DNA from: Rhodopseudomonas_A palustris_F
GTDB taxonomy: Bacteria; Pseudomonadota; Alphaproteobacteria; Rhizobiales; Xanthobacteraceae
DNA length: 64,000 nucleotides
NCBI RefSeq assembly: GCF_000013745.1
Contig: NC_007925.1
Location: 3,162,001 to 3,226,000 of the forward strand
Reading direction: 5' to 3'
In this document: positions 11,701 to 19,468 of the stretch, piece by piece
Numbering within the stretch: position 1 is the stretch's first letter
Layout of the letters: each line of letters starts with the position of its first letter
Notes under the pieces: model-generated
What the model was told of the DNA's origin: nothing
Seen by the model: the letters and a program-made list of their open reading frames with translations, nothing else
Database searches by the model: none
Program-made: the position numbers and the translations under genes

Positions 11701-14700
11701 ATCGATCTCGCCACCGATCACGATGCTGCCGCCATTGGCGACAACGCCATAGCGTCCTCCGCCTGCATCGAGCGCGGTGGCGGCCTGTGCTGCCACATCG
11801 AGCCGGGCGCGCTCGCCGATCCAGATCGAACGGTTGTTGGTCGTGGCTGCAACCTTATCGACCTGGGACCCCACCAGATCGATGGTCTTGAGCGAGATGT
11901 TGCCGCCTGCCGCGTGCAGCGTGCCGTCGACCGTCAGTTGCCCGACACTGCTCAGGGCGATCGACTTGCCGGGATCGACACTGATCGCGGCCTTCGTGCC
12001 GACGGTGAGACCGACCGACGGCAACTCGCTTGCCGGCAACTGGCTGTTGCCGGCCTGCAGCGTCAGACTGGCCCCGCCGCGCTGCGTCAGCACGCCGGTC
12101 AGGCTGTCGGCCGTGTAAACCGGCGGCGTCCAGGCTTCGAGGCCCGCCGCCGTCGAATTCGCAAGGCGATAGACCGGCATCGTGACATCCACGATCGCAC
12201 CGTCCGCCACCGTCACGCCGCGGTTGCCGATGATCGTGTAAGAGCCGAACCCCTTGGAAAAGAAATTCGCGGCCAGCGCCAGCGTACCCGCGCCGGTGAT
12301 GTCGGACGCGGCCCCGATCGCGACGCGATCGGTCTGCAGAGTCAACGTGCCGCCGCCGTTCATGCCATAGCCGCGCACGTCGCCGGCAAGGGTCAGGTCA
12401 CCCGTGGAATTCGTTCCGTTGAGATTGGCCTTGAGCGTGACGGAGCCGGCCCGGCCGCCCTGGATCTTGCCGGTGCTGAGCATTGCAGCGCCCGACGACA
12501 CGTCGATCGCCGCGTTGTCTTCGACGACAACATCGCGGCTCGAACGCAGCGAGACCGAACCGCCATTGAGATAAGCCAGCACATTCGGATCCTGCCCCGG
12601 CGCGTCGAGGCCTTGCACGCCGCTGAGATCGAGCACGGCACCCGCGCGCACCGCGATCCGCGACATCCCGTTCGATGCAAGGTTGACAGTGCCCAGCAAC
12701 GCGGACGTGAACACATTGGTCGCGTCGATCGAACCGCCCTGGGCCGTGATGTCGGCCTTGATCTCGACGATCGGCGCGATGAGACCGAGCGCGCCGCCCT
12801 TGGCGAGCGTGAGATCCCCGTCGATGGTAATGGTGCCGCGGGTGCCGATCTGCAGGCCGCCGAGCCCCTGTTCGGAAAGATGCCGGGCATCGAGCCACAC
12901 GGTATTGGCGCGGCCGCTCGGCAGAACATCGGCAGCACCGAGCGCCGCCGTGACGAAGGAGACATCTCCGATCCGAACGTCGCTGTTATAGAGATCCGGC
13001 TGCCCGAGCGCGGTATATTGCCCGATCCCCACCGTACCGGCCACCGCTGCGGCGTTCTGCACCTGCTTGTAGCCGTCGGCGACATTGGCCGCGCGTGGGC
13101 TGTTCTGGCGCTCGCCGGCTATGACGTCGGCGATGATCTCGGCTTCGAACATCGCAGTCGGCGTGGACAGATTGAGGCGACCGGCGTCGCGGCCGACCGT
13201 GTAGCCCGGATCCCAATGCAAACTTTCCCGGCCACGCCCGAGTGGGCTCATCCACACCTCGGTAATGCCCCAGCGCTCGTGCTTGCGGATGAAGCCCTCG
13301 CCCAAGCCATAATACAGCATGTCGGCGGGGGCACTGGCGATGTTGTAGAGCCGGCCGTCGGCCCCGAGGAAGTTGCTGGTGCGGATGTTGCCGGCTTCAT
13401 AGGTGATCGAGCCGCCAGAGACGTTGAACACCGATCCCCGCTGCGCCACCACCTCCGGGGCCGACAGCGTGATGGTGCCGCCAAGGGCGGTCCATTCGCC
13501 GATCTTATGCGCGGTGGTGTTGAGATAGCCGGAGACCTCCAGCAGCCCGCCCGGCGTGTAATAGCGGTCGCTGGCGTAGCCGCCGGTCTCCTTCGGCACC
13601 AAGACCAGGTCGCGCAAATCAATCCAGACGTTGGCATTCTTCAAATACGTGCTGTCGCGGTTGACCGGGCTGTCGCGCAGCTCATTGCCCTGGATGTTGA
13701 CCTTGATGTTGTTGGCTGTCACCGGCAGCAGCACGCCGCGCACGCCAGAGACGTCGATGGTCGATCCACTCTCGGTGAAGATGCGTTGGCCCGCCGAGAC
13801 CGCGACCTGGCCGCCCTGTGCGATGGTCAGCGAGCCGGACTTGAACAGCACATTCCCACCGGTGACGATCTCGATGCGCGACTGGTCGAGCCGGTCGGAT
13901 AGCAGCGACAGGTTGTCGAACGGCGCGCTGCGCACCGGCAGATGCGCGACCTCACCGGAGGCCTTGATCAAGGCGTCGCGCTGCGCGTTCAGCGCGGTCT
14001 CGCTGCTGTCGAGTTCGGGGAGGATGTCGGTGAGGCTGGAAGCCCCCAAGGTGACGCTGCCCAGCCCATCTGTCGCGGAGTTCAGCAGATGGATAGTGCC
14101 TCGGGTGTTGACCGAGGTGGTCGATACCAGGACGCCGTGCTGCGCGATGGTGCGGCCGGCCAGCGTGATGTCGCCCTGCTGGGAGAAGATTAGGCCGTTA
14201 TTGGTGACGCTGCCACTGAGGCTTCCAGCGCGGATAATCGGCGCGATCTCGCTGCCCTGGGTGGTGGAGGCCTGATTGCCATCGGTGCCGTAGCCGCGAC
14301 GCAGGACAAAATCGTCGCCGGCCGCGAGCAGCGCCTGGCCCTTCGGCAGCAGCACCTGGCCGGCATTCTTCACCTCCTGGCCCAGCAGCATGACGAAGCC
14401 ACCGCCCGCGGTGACCGATTTCGGTGCATGGGTCGCGATCCGCGCGCCCGCCTCGACGATCACCTTGCCGCCGGCGTCGGTGAAACTCGGCAGATAGCTG
14501 CCACCGGTCTGGGCCGAATAGAGGCCTCTGTTGCGGAACTGCTCGTCGGTGATCTTCGCTGCCGAGGCGACCAGCGCGCCGACATTGACCTGCGACGATC
14601 CGCCGAAAAGGATGCCGTTCTGGTTGATGACATAGACTTGGCCATCGGCATTGATCGAGCCCAGGATCTGGCTCGGGCCGGTGTCGCCCGTCACCCGGTT

Positions 14701-15297
14701 CAGCGCCACCCAGTCGCGGTTGCCCTGCTGGTTGAAAGTAAGCGCCGTCTCCTTGCCCACATTGAAGCTGCGCCAATTGAGAATAGCCCTGGACACCGTC
14801 TGCTCGACGGTGACCTGGACCTGACCGCCCGCTCGGGTCTCCGTCGGCAACCGCGCGCCCTGCCACAGCGAGGGGTCCTGCCTCACCCCCGGCGCCTCCT
14901 GCAGGCCACCGGGGGCAAGCCCGTTCGGCACCGCGCCCGGCGCAGCCTGGGCGGCGGCGCGGGCTGCGGCCTGGATTGACTGCATCGATTGCAGGGCTTG
15001 GGTGGCGCGCTCCAGCGATTGCTGTGCCTTCTGCGCCGCCTGCTGGGCCTGCTGCGCGGCCGCCCGCGCCGCATCCGTCGCGAGGTTGGGCGCCGAGACG
15101 ATCGTGCCTTCGCCACTTCCCCCGCCGACCACAACGGCATGGGCGTTCGGCGCGGCCAGCATGATGGCAAGCGCGCTGCAGCCGGCCAGCAACATCTGGC
15201 GCGACACCGCCCGCGCCAGCACCGGCTTGCCGGGCGATACCGTCAAGCTTCGTTGGCGGCAACGACGCGACCGGGAGGCTTTGACATTCGCGGACAT
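2785..15297 (-). CDS. giant filamentous-haemagglutinin-like TPS exoprotein (TpsA, PdtA-like)
   Basis: The 4170-aa protein starts at ATG 15297; a frame extending to 15399 would run back into the previous gene. It has the long Arg-rich extended signal peptide typical of TpsA proteins (about 1-55, ending LAAPNAHA). A TPS secretion domain follows at about 160-260, with the NPNGI-like motif VINQNGILFG. Thousands of residues of beta-helix repeats follow (ASGGDLTLRAGG- and ISLTG-like strands). The C-terminal part matches the DUF3739 haemagglutinin region, interrupted by a charged helical insert at about 3790-3895. The very end is acidic then basic (DDDEERRRR). It is most likely secreted by the FhaC-type transporter encoded at the operon start and acts as a surface adhesin. 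No CdiA-type VENN motif or toxin tip is visible. Confidence 0.93.
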   Translation of the reverse strand: MSANVKASRSRRCRQRSLTVSPGKPVLARAVSRQMLLAGCSALAIMLAAPNAHAVVVGGGSGEGTIVSAPNLATDAARAAAQQAQQAAQKAQQSLERATQALQSMQSIQAAARAAAQAAPGAVPNGLAPGGLQEAPGVRQDPSLWQGARLPTETRAGGQVQVTVEQTVSRAILNWRSFNVGKETALTFNQQGNRDWVALNRVTGDTGPSQILGSINADGQVYVINQNGILFGGSSQVNVGALVASAAKITDEQFRNRGLYSAQTGGSYLPSFTDAGGKVIVEAGARIATHAPKSVTAGGGFVMLLGQEVKNAGQVLLPKGQALLAAGDDFVLRRGYGTDGNQASTTQGSEIAPIIRAGSLSGSVTNNGLIFSQQGDITLAGRTIAQHGVLVSTTSVNTRGTIHLLNSATDGLGSVTLGASSLTDILPELDSSETALNAQRDALIKASGEVAHLPVRSAPFDNLSLLSDRLDQSRIEIVTGGNVLFKSGSLTIAQGGQVAVSAGQRIFTESGSTIDVSGVRGVLLPVTANNIKVNIQGNELRDSPVNRDSTYLKNANVWIDLRDLVLVPKETGGYASDRYYTPGGLLEVSGYLNTTAHKIGEWTALGGTITLSAPEVVAQRGSVFNVSGGSITYEAGNIRTSNFLGADGRLYNIASAPADMLYYGLGEGFIRKHERWGITEVWMSPLGRGRESLHWDPGYTVGRDAGRLNLSTPTAMFEAEIIADVIAGERQNSPRAANVADGYKQVQNAAAVAGTVGIGQYTALGQPDLYNSDVRIGDVSFVTAALGAADVLPSGRANTVWLDARHLSEQGLGGLQIGTRGTITIDGDLTLAKGGALGLIAPIVEIKADITAQGGSIDATNVFTSALLGTVNLASNGMSRIAVRAGAVLDLSGVQGLDAPGQDPNVLAYLNGGSVSLRSSRDVVVEDNAAIDVSSGAAMLSTGKIQGGRAGSVTLKANLNGTNSTGDLTLAGDVRGYGMNGGGTLTLQTDRVAIGAASDITGAGTLALAANFFSKGFGSYTIIGNRGVTVADGAIVDVTMPVYRLANSTAAGLEAWTPPVYTADSLTGVLTQRGGASLTLQAGNSQLPASELPSVGLTVGTKAAISVDPGKSIALSSVGQLTVDGTLHAAGGNISLKTIDLVGSQVDKVAATTNNRSIWIGERARLDVAAQAATALDAGGGRYGVVANGGSIVIGGEIDSALGQATSSNNFIVVRPGAVLDASGTAATLDVAGLGSVDVASNGGSISLVSNNGLFLDGTMIARAGGAGAAGGSLNVALQMPEYRITSGDLVNLPLADPAYRALRQIVLADRQGSSVLGANLQAGAADPALAYGYGRLGADTVARGGFDNLSVMSSAIGFDGNVSLRVGQSLNLYSDMMMPVTGSTQDARITLAAAYARLGQINYVYKEPDPQKSRTPVFTADPIRYDVQLDVAAQLIDIRDTVNLTFGKTRLASAGDLRFVQGVRPMGGLISTSLLSPGSVTLRAAQVYPTTGTVAQVQVGQNTVNAVIGYDPAQTLRIEAISAETPAVPYSVFGDLTLAAAVVEQAGVVRAPLGKLTIGAGGYDNNKSTRVTLLAGSLTSVSGRGLVMPYGGTIDGLSYSYNGKNVTLIGAGGASFVGGSGGLTVGVALGGQSAVVETGAVLDLSGGGDLTGAGFISGRGGSVDIRTTAFANANPGNRFSASGNTVYAIVPGFKGNYAPVGSENGANDPVVGRQITLDGSVPGLPAGTYTLMPATYALLPGAFRIEIGAQQSRAVVAGAHAVGNGSYLASGQLGIANTTIKDSLLSRIVVTPGAVLRSYSNYNETSFANYVVADAVKRGVPRAMLPIDARSLLLNLNPGAGINAFRFNGSARFDAAKGGHGGAVMVATSSGGGSDIEIVAEGGTATAGFAGLSIDSSMLNSLGASRIVVGGIQYVTYGQGGRLVDSADSTQFIYLRSGSLLAAPEVFLMANSNNTRTGSGIVIEQGARINTIGKGAAAYDSRDGYVYAATGNQVIVSNGLLTLAPNTAAANAVTASGVRIGVCDSGNCSGQTEIYSEGTIALATPNQFQMNDAVAYGTRNLTMSVSRINLGDSAVLIDAAARNILPSGLSMNQALLDRLLRGDTRYGAPGLETLTLSASNAVNIFGSVTLDTVDPATGKSTLANLVLGTPAIYGAGAAGDVATIRTGNFIWRGSTLAPGELVAGGAGTGSGTLNIDAERIVFGYGANSRPTGNDVDGRLALGFANVNLSATDRVSANQQGNLSVYQSRGAYVAGQGYSYSGGNLTIAAPLVTGEGGSVNSITAGGALRLLGAGTPGVVATDTLGAQLTLKGDSIALDTAIVLPSGKLTLKATNDISLTGASRIDMSGREVVFNDVRKYSWGGDVTLDSSNGNIRQAAGSVIDLSARFNNAGSLTAIALDAAAGTVDLQGAILGTTVGRYDAGGTLVPYRAGSATVRAQNFGDFAALNARLSAGGVFGARSFQIKQGDLTIGNELKASEINVSLDNGRLTVAGTIDASGESVGTIRLAAKNGLTLTGSAVLDAHGTVLRVDSYGKIIDSPNRAIVELSSGNGRLTLAQGARIDLRHGTSASVGSAAGQNDGRARGTLELNAPRIGSSGSVTDLDAVAYGDIDIDVGGMPNIQGARSIAVNAMRSYDDAPYAADPAANGRRYQYIDQAWLKHRHDESTDFINAARVNATLVNGKLAGLNNATYRDVFHLRPGVEVVSKTADGDLVVQGDLDLSGYRYASLNPHSQFTGIAGDGSGEAGALTLRAGGDLNIYGSISDGFAAPPATQDDTGWLLLPGKEFTGADIVIPRTGVMLATGTVFFGAKALNFDLPIRARLFSAGMVIPVASALNAVMNLTPGMVITANIRNAGGTILYAAGTIIGTAVKLPVGTRFDAGWKMPVNASLAAMVWPKGVPLPGVSTAQYLLNGNLTLAMGAVLPAGTDIKLPDGVASVELRPGAAGKMYGVAAMLPEGSQSWSMRLVAGADTQAADNRLTDPHATYGDLRLADHHYGLYGKSKPGGALVWTQEGVDGWGDPNNASIFVGAPVDEAALGYIGMCTDNPGWCVVKPVFTWTQYAADDLANQGIPGIVVGAVITDKFLDSLIPGLTVDSLCAGTPSYCLNTAKDTFDLLPGSTRFSVVRTGAADLDLLSARNLQMNSLFGVYTAGTSSTTTSGSDPYNLPRAKTASGTVLGDANHGYDKFVDGGADSLARAWYPTGGGNLTIKAGGDLTGNLMTPPVYTSGVGRPNPKDVGYNSASIGNWLWRQGTGTTLGGGADQATAWWINFGSYVARNGWADTLIGFTGFGTLGGGDLRVDVGGNAGIVTLMGRNVVASDGVSAQDQTSNQRTQGLVLAVGSTGRVGADGSLTLTGGGDLDLRVGGKLNPASLYKDASFNGTVTNLRGDTSIAAASLGIVSPTYGVQPIDQSPRESRAFDVFNASRGLAFGGLLLAPGDSTFTLNSGSDLVVSGASDPGRVTTMIDAPYGPDYGRNGAAGGKTWFSLWTDHSAIHLFSAGGDLVPISLGTFVPSTDSAMMYPSILTAVAAGGSFYYGNAISDRSALISDVYAPLLLAPSANAKLEFLASGSIYAGGYTVARTSASAASLATPFHPAFTVIDPTTGASAFSNLSAAGNVADWSQGIYPLFAFGPNTASTEWGSLDPARFYAVNGDLVGVSSGRIVSFAANDPTRAGQVWYQGAGPVRMMAGRDIVGSGTAIGTTEDGLGSNSNTYFSSTGNLFVHNAETDLSLVQAGHDIIYSSFNVAGPGALQITAGRNIQMDNKAGVVSVGPVVAGDHRPGASITMLAGTGATEPNYQALLRYLDPANLLPKGTPLDGSGKVAKTYEKELVAWLKDRAFTDKDVDEVGAKFAKLSPEQVAKTIGEARAKFADLTSEQQAIFLRKVYFAELTAGGREYNDATSTRYGSYLRGREAIAALFPDASATSGGITMFGASGVQTLFGGDIQMFTPSGKLVVGVEGLAPPATAGLVTQGAGNIQIYSQGSVLLGLSRIMTTFGGNIVAWSATGDINAGRGAKTTVVYTPPKRVYDIYGNVALSPQVPSAGAGIATLNPIPEVKAGDIDLIAPLGTIDAGEAGIRVSGNINLAALQIVNAANIAVQGTSSGIQTVQAPPVAALTAAGNIAGATQQPPLAGQSNSSGQSSVMIVEIIGYGGAQGTDDDEERRRRGQ

Positions 15298-15358
15298 GGC
15301 TGGCGACTTTCGGAGCAAGTGGAGCAAACGGACGAGAGCGGATCGAGGAAGGACGCCG

Positions 15359-15895
15359 TTACGCCGCGCTGACAGACGACGCGGACTCGCCGGCGTCATC
15401 GCCTGGCGACGCGACCTTGGGCTGGTGGTTCAATGCGGCGCCAGGACTGGGCGTGTTGACGGGCGCTAGCTTGGGCAGTTCCTCGCGCAGATACGTGATC
15501 AGCTGCTGCACCAGGTGATCCCAGATCTCGATCTGGGCGCGCAGATGGTTGGGCGCGACGCCGCCGGCGACGCAGACGTCGAGCGAGAGCACGAGGAAAG
15601 GCTGGCTGAGCTGCAACCGTGCGAAGCGGCGGCTCGCATTCCAGCGGTTGACCAGATCGAGCGGCAGATCGCCCTGCACCTGAAGGATCGCGGTAAAAGC
15701 AATATCGACAAACTCCGCGCTGCCGTCAGCGAGCCGGTTGCCGGCACGGATATCGAATGCGAGCCCGTTGGTCGCCGAGCGCAGATACGCCACATTGGCG
15801 ATCGGATCGGTCACCGTCTCGACCCGATAGCCGGCCTGTTGCAGCACCTCGCGCAAGCTGTCGAGGGATAGTTTGTCGATGTTGGTATCGGGCAT
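15359..15895 (-). CDS. YbjN-domain protein
   Basis: The 178-aa protein starts at ATG 15895 with GGAGA about 6 nt upstream. Residues 8-140 match the YbjN-like fold: LREVLQQAGYRVE at the start, then a strand-rich core ending in the helix NRWNASRRFARLQL and LSLDVCVAGGV. This fold resembles type III secretion chaperones, and some family members are annotated as sensory transduction regulators. There is no signal peptide, so it should be cytoplasmic. Placed directly before the giant exoprotein gene (61-nt gap), a role as a chaperone that keeps the exoprotein export-competent is plausible, but this is inference. Confidence 0.75.
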   Translation of the reverse strand: MPDTNIDKLSLDSLREVLQQAGYRVETVTDPIANVAYLRSATNGLAFDIRAGNRLADGSAEFVDIAFTAILQVQGDLPLDLVNRWNASRRFARLQLSQPFLVLSLDVCVAGGVAPNHLRAQIEIWDHLVQQLITYLREELPKLAPVNTPSPGAALNHQPKVASPGDDAGESASSVSAA

Positions 15896-15915
15896 GATGG
15901 TCTCCGAGCGATGCG

Positions 15916-16959
15916 TTATCGGGAGGGCTTGTCGAAGAGGTTCGACAGCGCGAGTTCGTTGAGAACCGGCGGATGCCTCTTGAGCAATTCTGTGAGGTAG
16001 GCTTGTCGCAGCATGGTCGCCCGCTCGGCGCGCATCTGCTGAATCAATTGATCGCGCACCTCCGGCAGGGTGCGGGTATAGGCCGCCTTGGTGTCGATGA
16101 GCTTGAGGATATGCCAGCCGTCGTCGAGCCGGACCGGATCGGAGATCGCGTTCTTGGCCATTCCCATCAGCTGGGCGCGGATTTCCGGACGGATCTGGTT
16201 TTCCGCAAGCCAGCCGAGATCGCCGCTATTCTTGCCGTCGTTTTCATTGGCGATCGCGGCAAAATCCGCACCGGGCGTTTTCAGCTGACGCTGGATCTCA
16301 TTGAGGCTCTTATTGGCGTTGTCCTCGGTCGCCTTGTCGGCATCTTTGGGGGCGGCAACAAAAATCTGCGCCAGCTGGAACTGGCGCGGCACCAGCAGCG
16401 CACTGCGGTTGGCGTCGTAGACCTTTTGCAGCTCGTCCTCGCCCGGGAAGTTGGTCGGCGGCGTTGACGCGCTTTGCAGATAGAGTTCGACCAGCGCGCT
16501 CTCGCGCACCCGGTCGAGCTGCGCTGCGACGCTCTGTTGCTGGTCCCATTTTTTGGCGAGAAGCTCTTGCAACACTAGCCGATTGGCGAGCAGCATGCGC
16601 ACGGCCTGGCTGAGCAAGGCCGGGTCCTGCGCGAGTGCGGCCTGGTCGCGCGGTCCCAGAGCTGCGACGTAGCTGCGAATGTCGTCTGCCGACACGTTGC
16701 TATTGCCGACCCGCGCGACGACGTCACCGCGGCCGGCCGCAGTTTTGCCCGTCGTCAGGTCCTGCGTGCCGGCAGCCGGTCCGGCTGGCGGCTGTGCGAC
16801 CACGCCCGGATGCGCCGGCTTCGGCTTAGCGGGGGCCTGAGCCGGACGCAGCGACGTTGGCGGCGTCTGGCCGAGCGCGACTACCGGAACGCACAGCAGG
16901 GCCGCGGCAATCGCCGTGATGCGGCCAGGTCGCACCATCCGGGTGATGAGATCGTTCAT
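15916..16959 (-). CDS. periplasmic parvulin-type peptidyl-prolyl isomerase (SurA/PpiC class)
   Basis: The 347-aa protein has a signal peptide at residues 1-30, a Pro/Ala-rich linker, a SurA-like helical N-domain (about 75-180) and a parvulin domain at about 190-290. The parvulin region shows RQFQLAQIFV, a SGDLGWL motif and DDGWHILKL, all standard family marks. It would catalyse proline isomerisation and chaperone outer-membrane or secreted proteins in the periplasm. The start ATG overlaps the stop of the coiled-coil gene by 4 nt (ATGA). A dedicated PPIase in a TPS operon suits handling of a very long unfolded exoprotein; the P. aeruginosa pdtA locus also carries a PpiC-type gene. Confidence 0.9.
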   Translation of the reverse strand: MNDLITRMVRPGRITAIAAALLCVPVVALGQTPPTSLRPAQAPAKPKPAHPGVVAQPPAGPAAGTQDLTTGKTAAGRGDVVARVGNSNVSADDIRSYVAALGPRDQAALAQDPALLSQAVRMLLANRLVLQELLAKKWDQQQSVAAQLDRVRESALVELYLQSASTPPTNFPGEDELQKVYDANRSALLVPRQFQLAQIFVAAPKDADKATEDNANKSLNEIQRQLKTPGADFAAIANENDGKNSGDLGWLAENQIRPEIRAQLMGMAKNAISDPVRLDDGWHILKLIDTKAAYTRTLPEVRDQLIQQMRAERATMLRQAYLTELLKRHPPVLNELALSNLFDKPSR

Positions 16960-17561
16960 GGTGTCACCTTCTGATCGAGCAATTTGTCACGACTCTCCTG
17001 GATCCGGTTCTGGATCTCGACACGCCGCAACCCAAGCACAGGCTCCCGGGCAACGATGGTGTCGCCGATGGTGACCTCTTGGTACTGCTGCAGCAATTCA
17101 CCGCCGGCCTTGAACAGCTGGCCGTTCTTGGCGACGCAGTTCTTGGTGCTGGCCTTGTACGCCGCCGCCTGCCCCTCGAACTTCGCTCGCTCGGCGTCTT
17201 TGGTCCGCGCCACCGTCGCCGCCTCTTCGTAAGCCGCCTTCCATTTCTCAAGCGTTTCGTCGCGTTCGGCGAGGCGCTTGTTGAACTCCTCGATTGCCTC
17301 GCGGTGTTGTTTCTGAATGTCGCGAACCTCGGCCTTCGCAGCGTCGACCTGGGCTTTGGCAGCGGCTTTCTCGCGGTCGAACTCCGCGACCCTTGCTTGC
17401 AGCGCGGTGCGCTGGTCCTCCAGCTGGCGCGTCTGCGCGGTGGCGCTGCGCAACGCCTCGCGCAGCCGTTCGGTTTCGGTGTCGGCATAGGCCGTACTCG
17501 CCATCATGACGGCCGAGATCACGGCGAACGCCGCAAGATTGATATTGATACGTGGTGTCAT
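16956..17561 (-). CDS. periplasmic coiled-coil protein of unknown function
   Basis: It starts at ATG 17561, two bases after the TGA of the porin gene; the longer frame upstream lies inside the porin gene. The 201-aa product has a signal peptide (about 1-26, ending STAYA/D). A long charged coiled coil follows (about 28-125; heptads rich in Ala, Glu, Lys, Arg), then a compact C-terminal part with one Cys and the segment GDTIVAREPVLGL. I do not recognise the family. A periplasmic rod or adaptor between the inner-membrane Exb/Ton complex and outer-membrane partners would fit, but that is inference. Confidence 0.7.
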   Translation of the reverse strand: MTPRININLAAFAVISAVMMASTAYADTETERLREALRSATAQTRQLEDQRTALQARVAEFDREKAAAKAQVDAAKAEVRDIQKQHREAIEEFNKRLAERDETLEKWKAAYEEAATVARTKDAERAKFEGQAAAYKASTKNCVAKNGQLFKAGGELLQQYQEVTIGDTIVAREPVLGLRRVEIQNRIQESRDKLLDQKVTP

Positions 17562-17563
17562 GA

Positions 17564-19453
17564 TCAGAACTTCGCGTTGAGGTCGACCTGGAGGACATCG
17601 ACGGCGTAAGGCGAACCGCCGATGTTGGTGGCGCTCATCCAGCGCAAGGACGCCCAGACATTCTCGCTGAGGCCGAGATTGCCGCCGAGAAAGTAGCCCT
17701 TGAGGTTGGTGCCGCCGAGCCCGAAATCGGAATCGGCGAAGGCATCGATGGTCGCGTCCGATTCCAGGTATTTGTAACCGGCATGCACGTTCCAGTCCCA
17801 CAGGTACTTGATCTGCCTGTTGCCGACCGTCACACGCCCCATCCAGCCCTGATTGCCGCCATCAAACTGCGGGCTGCTGGGGACGCCGTTGACCGTCGGC
17901 GCCTTGTTGTTGACGGCGGTCTGGTTCAGCAGATCGCGGTTGAACGCGGTATTCACCACATACTCGCCGTCGAGCACGACGTGGACGGGGTGGAAATGGC
18001 CGAGGTCAAGCTGACCGCTGGCGACCACCGGCCGGTACTCACTGGCGAGGCCAAAATACTGGAATTGGTTGGTCGCTCCGAAATTGTTGAACGCGTCCGG
18101 AATGATGTTACGCAATTCCCTGTAGGTGTTGCCCTTCTGCGCGAACAGCGACCGTCTGATATCGGTGTCGCAGACGTCGGAGGCGCTCCGCACCGTGCAG
18201 GGACTGGAGCGCTGTCCTTGAACGTTGCTGAAGTCGTAATAGGCGGCGCCGAAGCGCATGGCGTATTCCGGGCTGACCTCATAGCCGAAGCCAGCCTGGC
18301 CGCCGAACAGCCATTTGTCATTGCTGGGCAATTTGTGGGGCAGACCGGCGTTCGGATCGCCCGGACTGGCTCCGCTGCGGCCAAGATTGATGCCGGCGTT
18401 GAAGTCGGTGTTGTAGATCGGGAATGCGCCGGCGACGATGAACGGCGTGAAGCCTTCGAACACTTCGCGCTTGGCCTGCACGGCGACGCCATCGAACCCC
18501 AGATCTTTGTACCAAACGAGATCGGTCGGCGACCAGAACGGGTTGTCGAAGCGGCCGACCGATAGCGTGAGATCGTCGTTCCAGGTCTGATACTTCAGGA
18601 AGCCGCGGTCGAGCCACAACGCATATTTGGAGAAATTTCCGCCATTCGCGCCGAAGGTCTGGTTGGTCGAAACCGGTGAGTTGTTCTCGCCGGTGGCGAT
18701 GCGCAGCCCCGCGGTGAAGCCGTTGGCCAAATCCGCGTCCATCCCGAGCCGGGCGCGGAAGCGGTACTGTTCACGGTTCTGCGCGGTGTTGAAAGTCGGC
18801 GCGTAATAGGGATTGCTGCAACCCAGGGCAAAGCAGTTATCGAACGGCGAACCGCTGTTGATCGCGCTGAAATTGACGGTGCCGCTGGGGTCGTTGCCGG
18901 TGGGAAAGAAGCTGCCCTGATAGCGCGCGCGCATGTCGCCGTGGAAACGGATGCGCTGCGCCCATTCCGGATAGGCGCCCGGTGAAGCCCAGTTTTCCTT
19001 GTGAGCCCTTGCCATCACCTCTTGTCTAATGTCATCGCGCAACTGCCGCTTGACGATCTCCGGCACATAGGTGACGTGCCGCGTGCCGGGCGGATTGGCG
19101 ACTGACGCCGCCGCATTCGCCGCCTTTGCGGCCTCATCCGCCTTGACGGTTGCATCCTTGGCAGCCTGCCGCGATACATAAGCCTCGTCTTCGGCCTGCT
19201 TGATCAGCGCCTGTGCTTCCTCTTCGCTGAGAATCTTCCGCTTCACCATCAGGTTGAGGAGGTTGACGGTCGCATTCGGCGAAGTCGGTTTGGCCCGCGA
19301 AATCGCCGGCTTTTTCGAGTCGCCCTTCCGAGCGAGCGCCTCCCCCGGATCGCCGGCGCTCTGCGCCAAAGCCGTTGTGGCGCCAAGCAGCGCGCACAAC
19401 GGCACGGCCCATGCAATCTCGCGCCAGCGAGCATTCATAGTCATCTTCAGCAT
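17564..19453 (-). CDS. putative outer-membrane porin with N-terminal coiled coil
   Basis: I selected ATG 19453 (AAAGGGG about 10 nt upstream) over a TTG at 19462; it gives 629 aa. After a signal peptide ending TTALAQ there is a helical region (about 60-115, with ILSEEEAQALIKQAEDEA) typical of the periplasmic extension of the putative-porin (Porin_5) family. A beta-barrel follows from about 170 to the end, with alternating aromatic strands and a C-terminal VDLNAKF strand. It would sit in the outer membrane. It is translationally linked to the coiled-coil gene downstream and lies next to TonB genes, so it may be an outer-membrane partner of the energised complex; the substrate is unknown. Confidence 0.82.
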   Translation of the reverse strand: MLKMTMNARWREIAWAVPLCALLGATTALAQSAGDPGEALARKGDSKKPAISRAKPTSPNATVNLLNLMVKRKILSEEEAQALIKQAEDEAYVSRQAAKDATVKADEAAKAANAAASVANPPGTRHVTYVPEIVKRQLRDDIRQEVMARAHKENWASPGAYPEWAQRIRFHGDMRARYQGSFFPTGNDPSGTVNFSAINSGSPFDNCFALGCSNPYYAPTFNTAQNREQYRFRARLGMDADLANGFTAGLRIATGENNSPVSTNQTFGANGGNFSKYALWLDRGFLKYQTWNDDLTLSVGRFDNPFWSPTDLVWYKDLGFDGVAVQAKREVFEGFTPFIVAGAFPIYNTDFNAGINLGRSGASPGDPNAGLPHKLPSNDKWLFGGQAGFGYEVSPEYAMRFGAAYYDFSNVQGQRSSPCTVRSASDVCDTDIRRSLFAQKGNTYRELRNIIPDAFNNFGATNQFQYFGLASEYRPVVASGQLDLGHFHPVHVVLDGEYVVNTAFNRDLLNQTAVNNKAPTVNGVPSSPQFDGGNQGWMGRVTVGNRQIKYLWDWNVHAGYKYLESDATIDAFADSDFGLGGTNLKGYFLGGNLGLSENVWASLRWMSATNIGGSPYAVDVLQVDLNAKF

Positions 19454-19468
19454 CAGTCCCAATCCCCT

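Noticed and set aside
6088..13902. Very long plus-strand open frames (for example 1173 and 1395 codons) opposite the giant exoprotein gene
   Set aside because: They are shadows caused by high GC and repetitive coding sequence on the other strand: Arg/Ala/Gly/His-rich, with no family likeness and no ribosome sites.
2785..15297. Contact-dependent inhibition (CdiA) reading of the giant exoprotein
   Set aside because: No VENN motif, no variable C-terminal toxin tip and no small immunity gene directly after it; the C-terminus is a DUF3739-type region instead.
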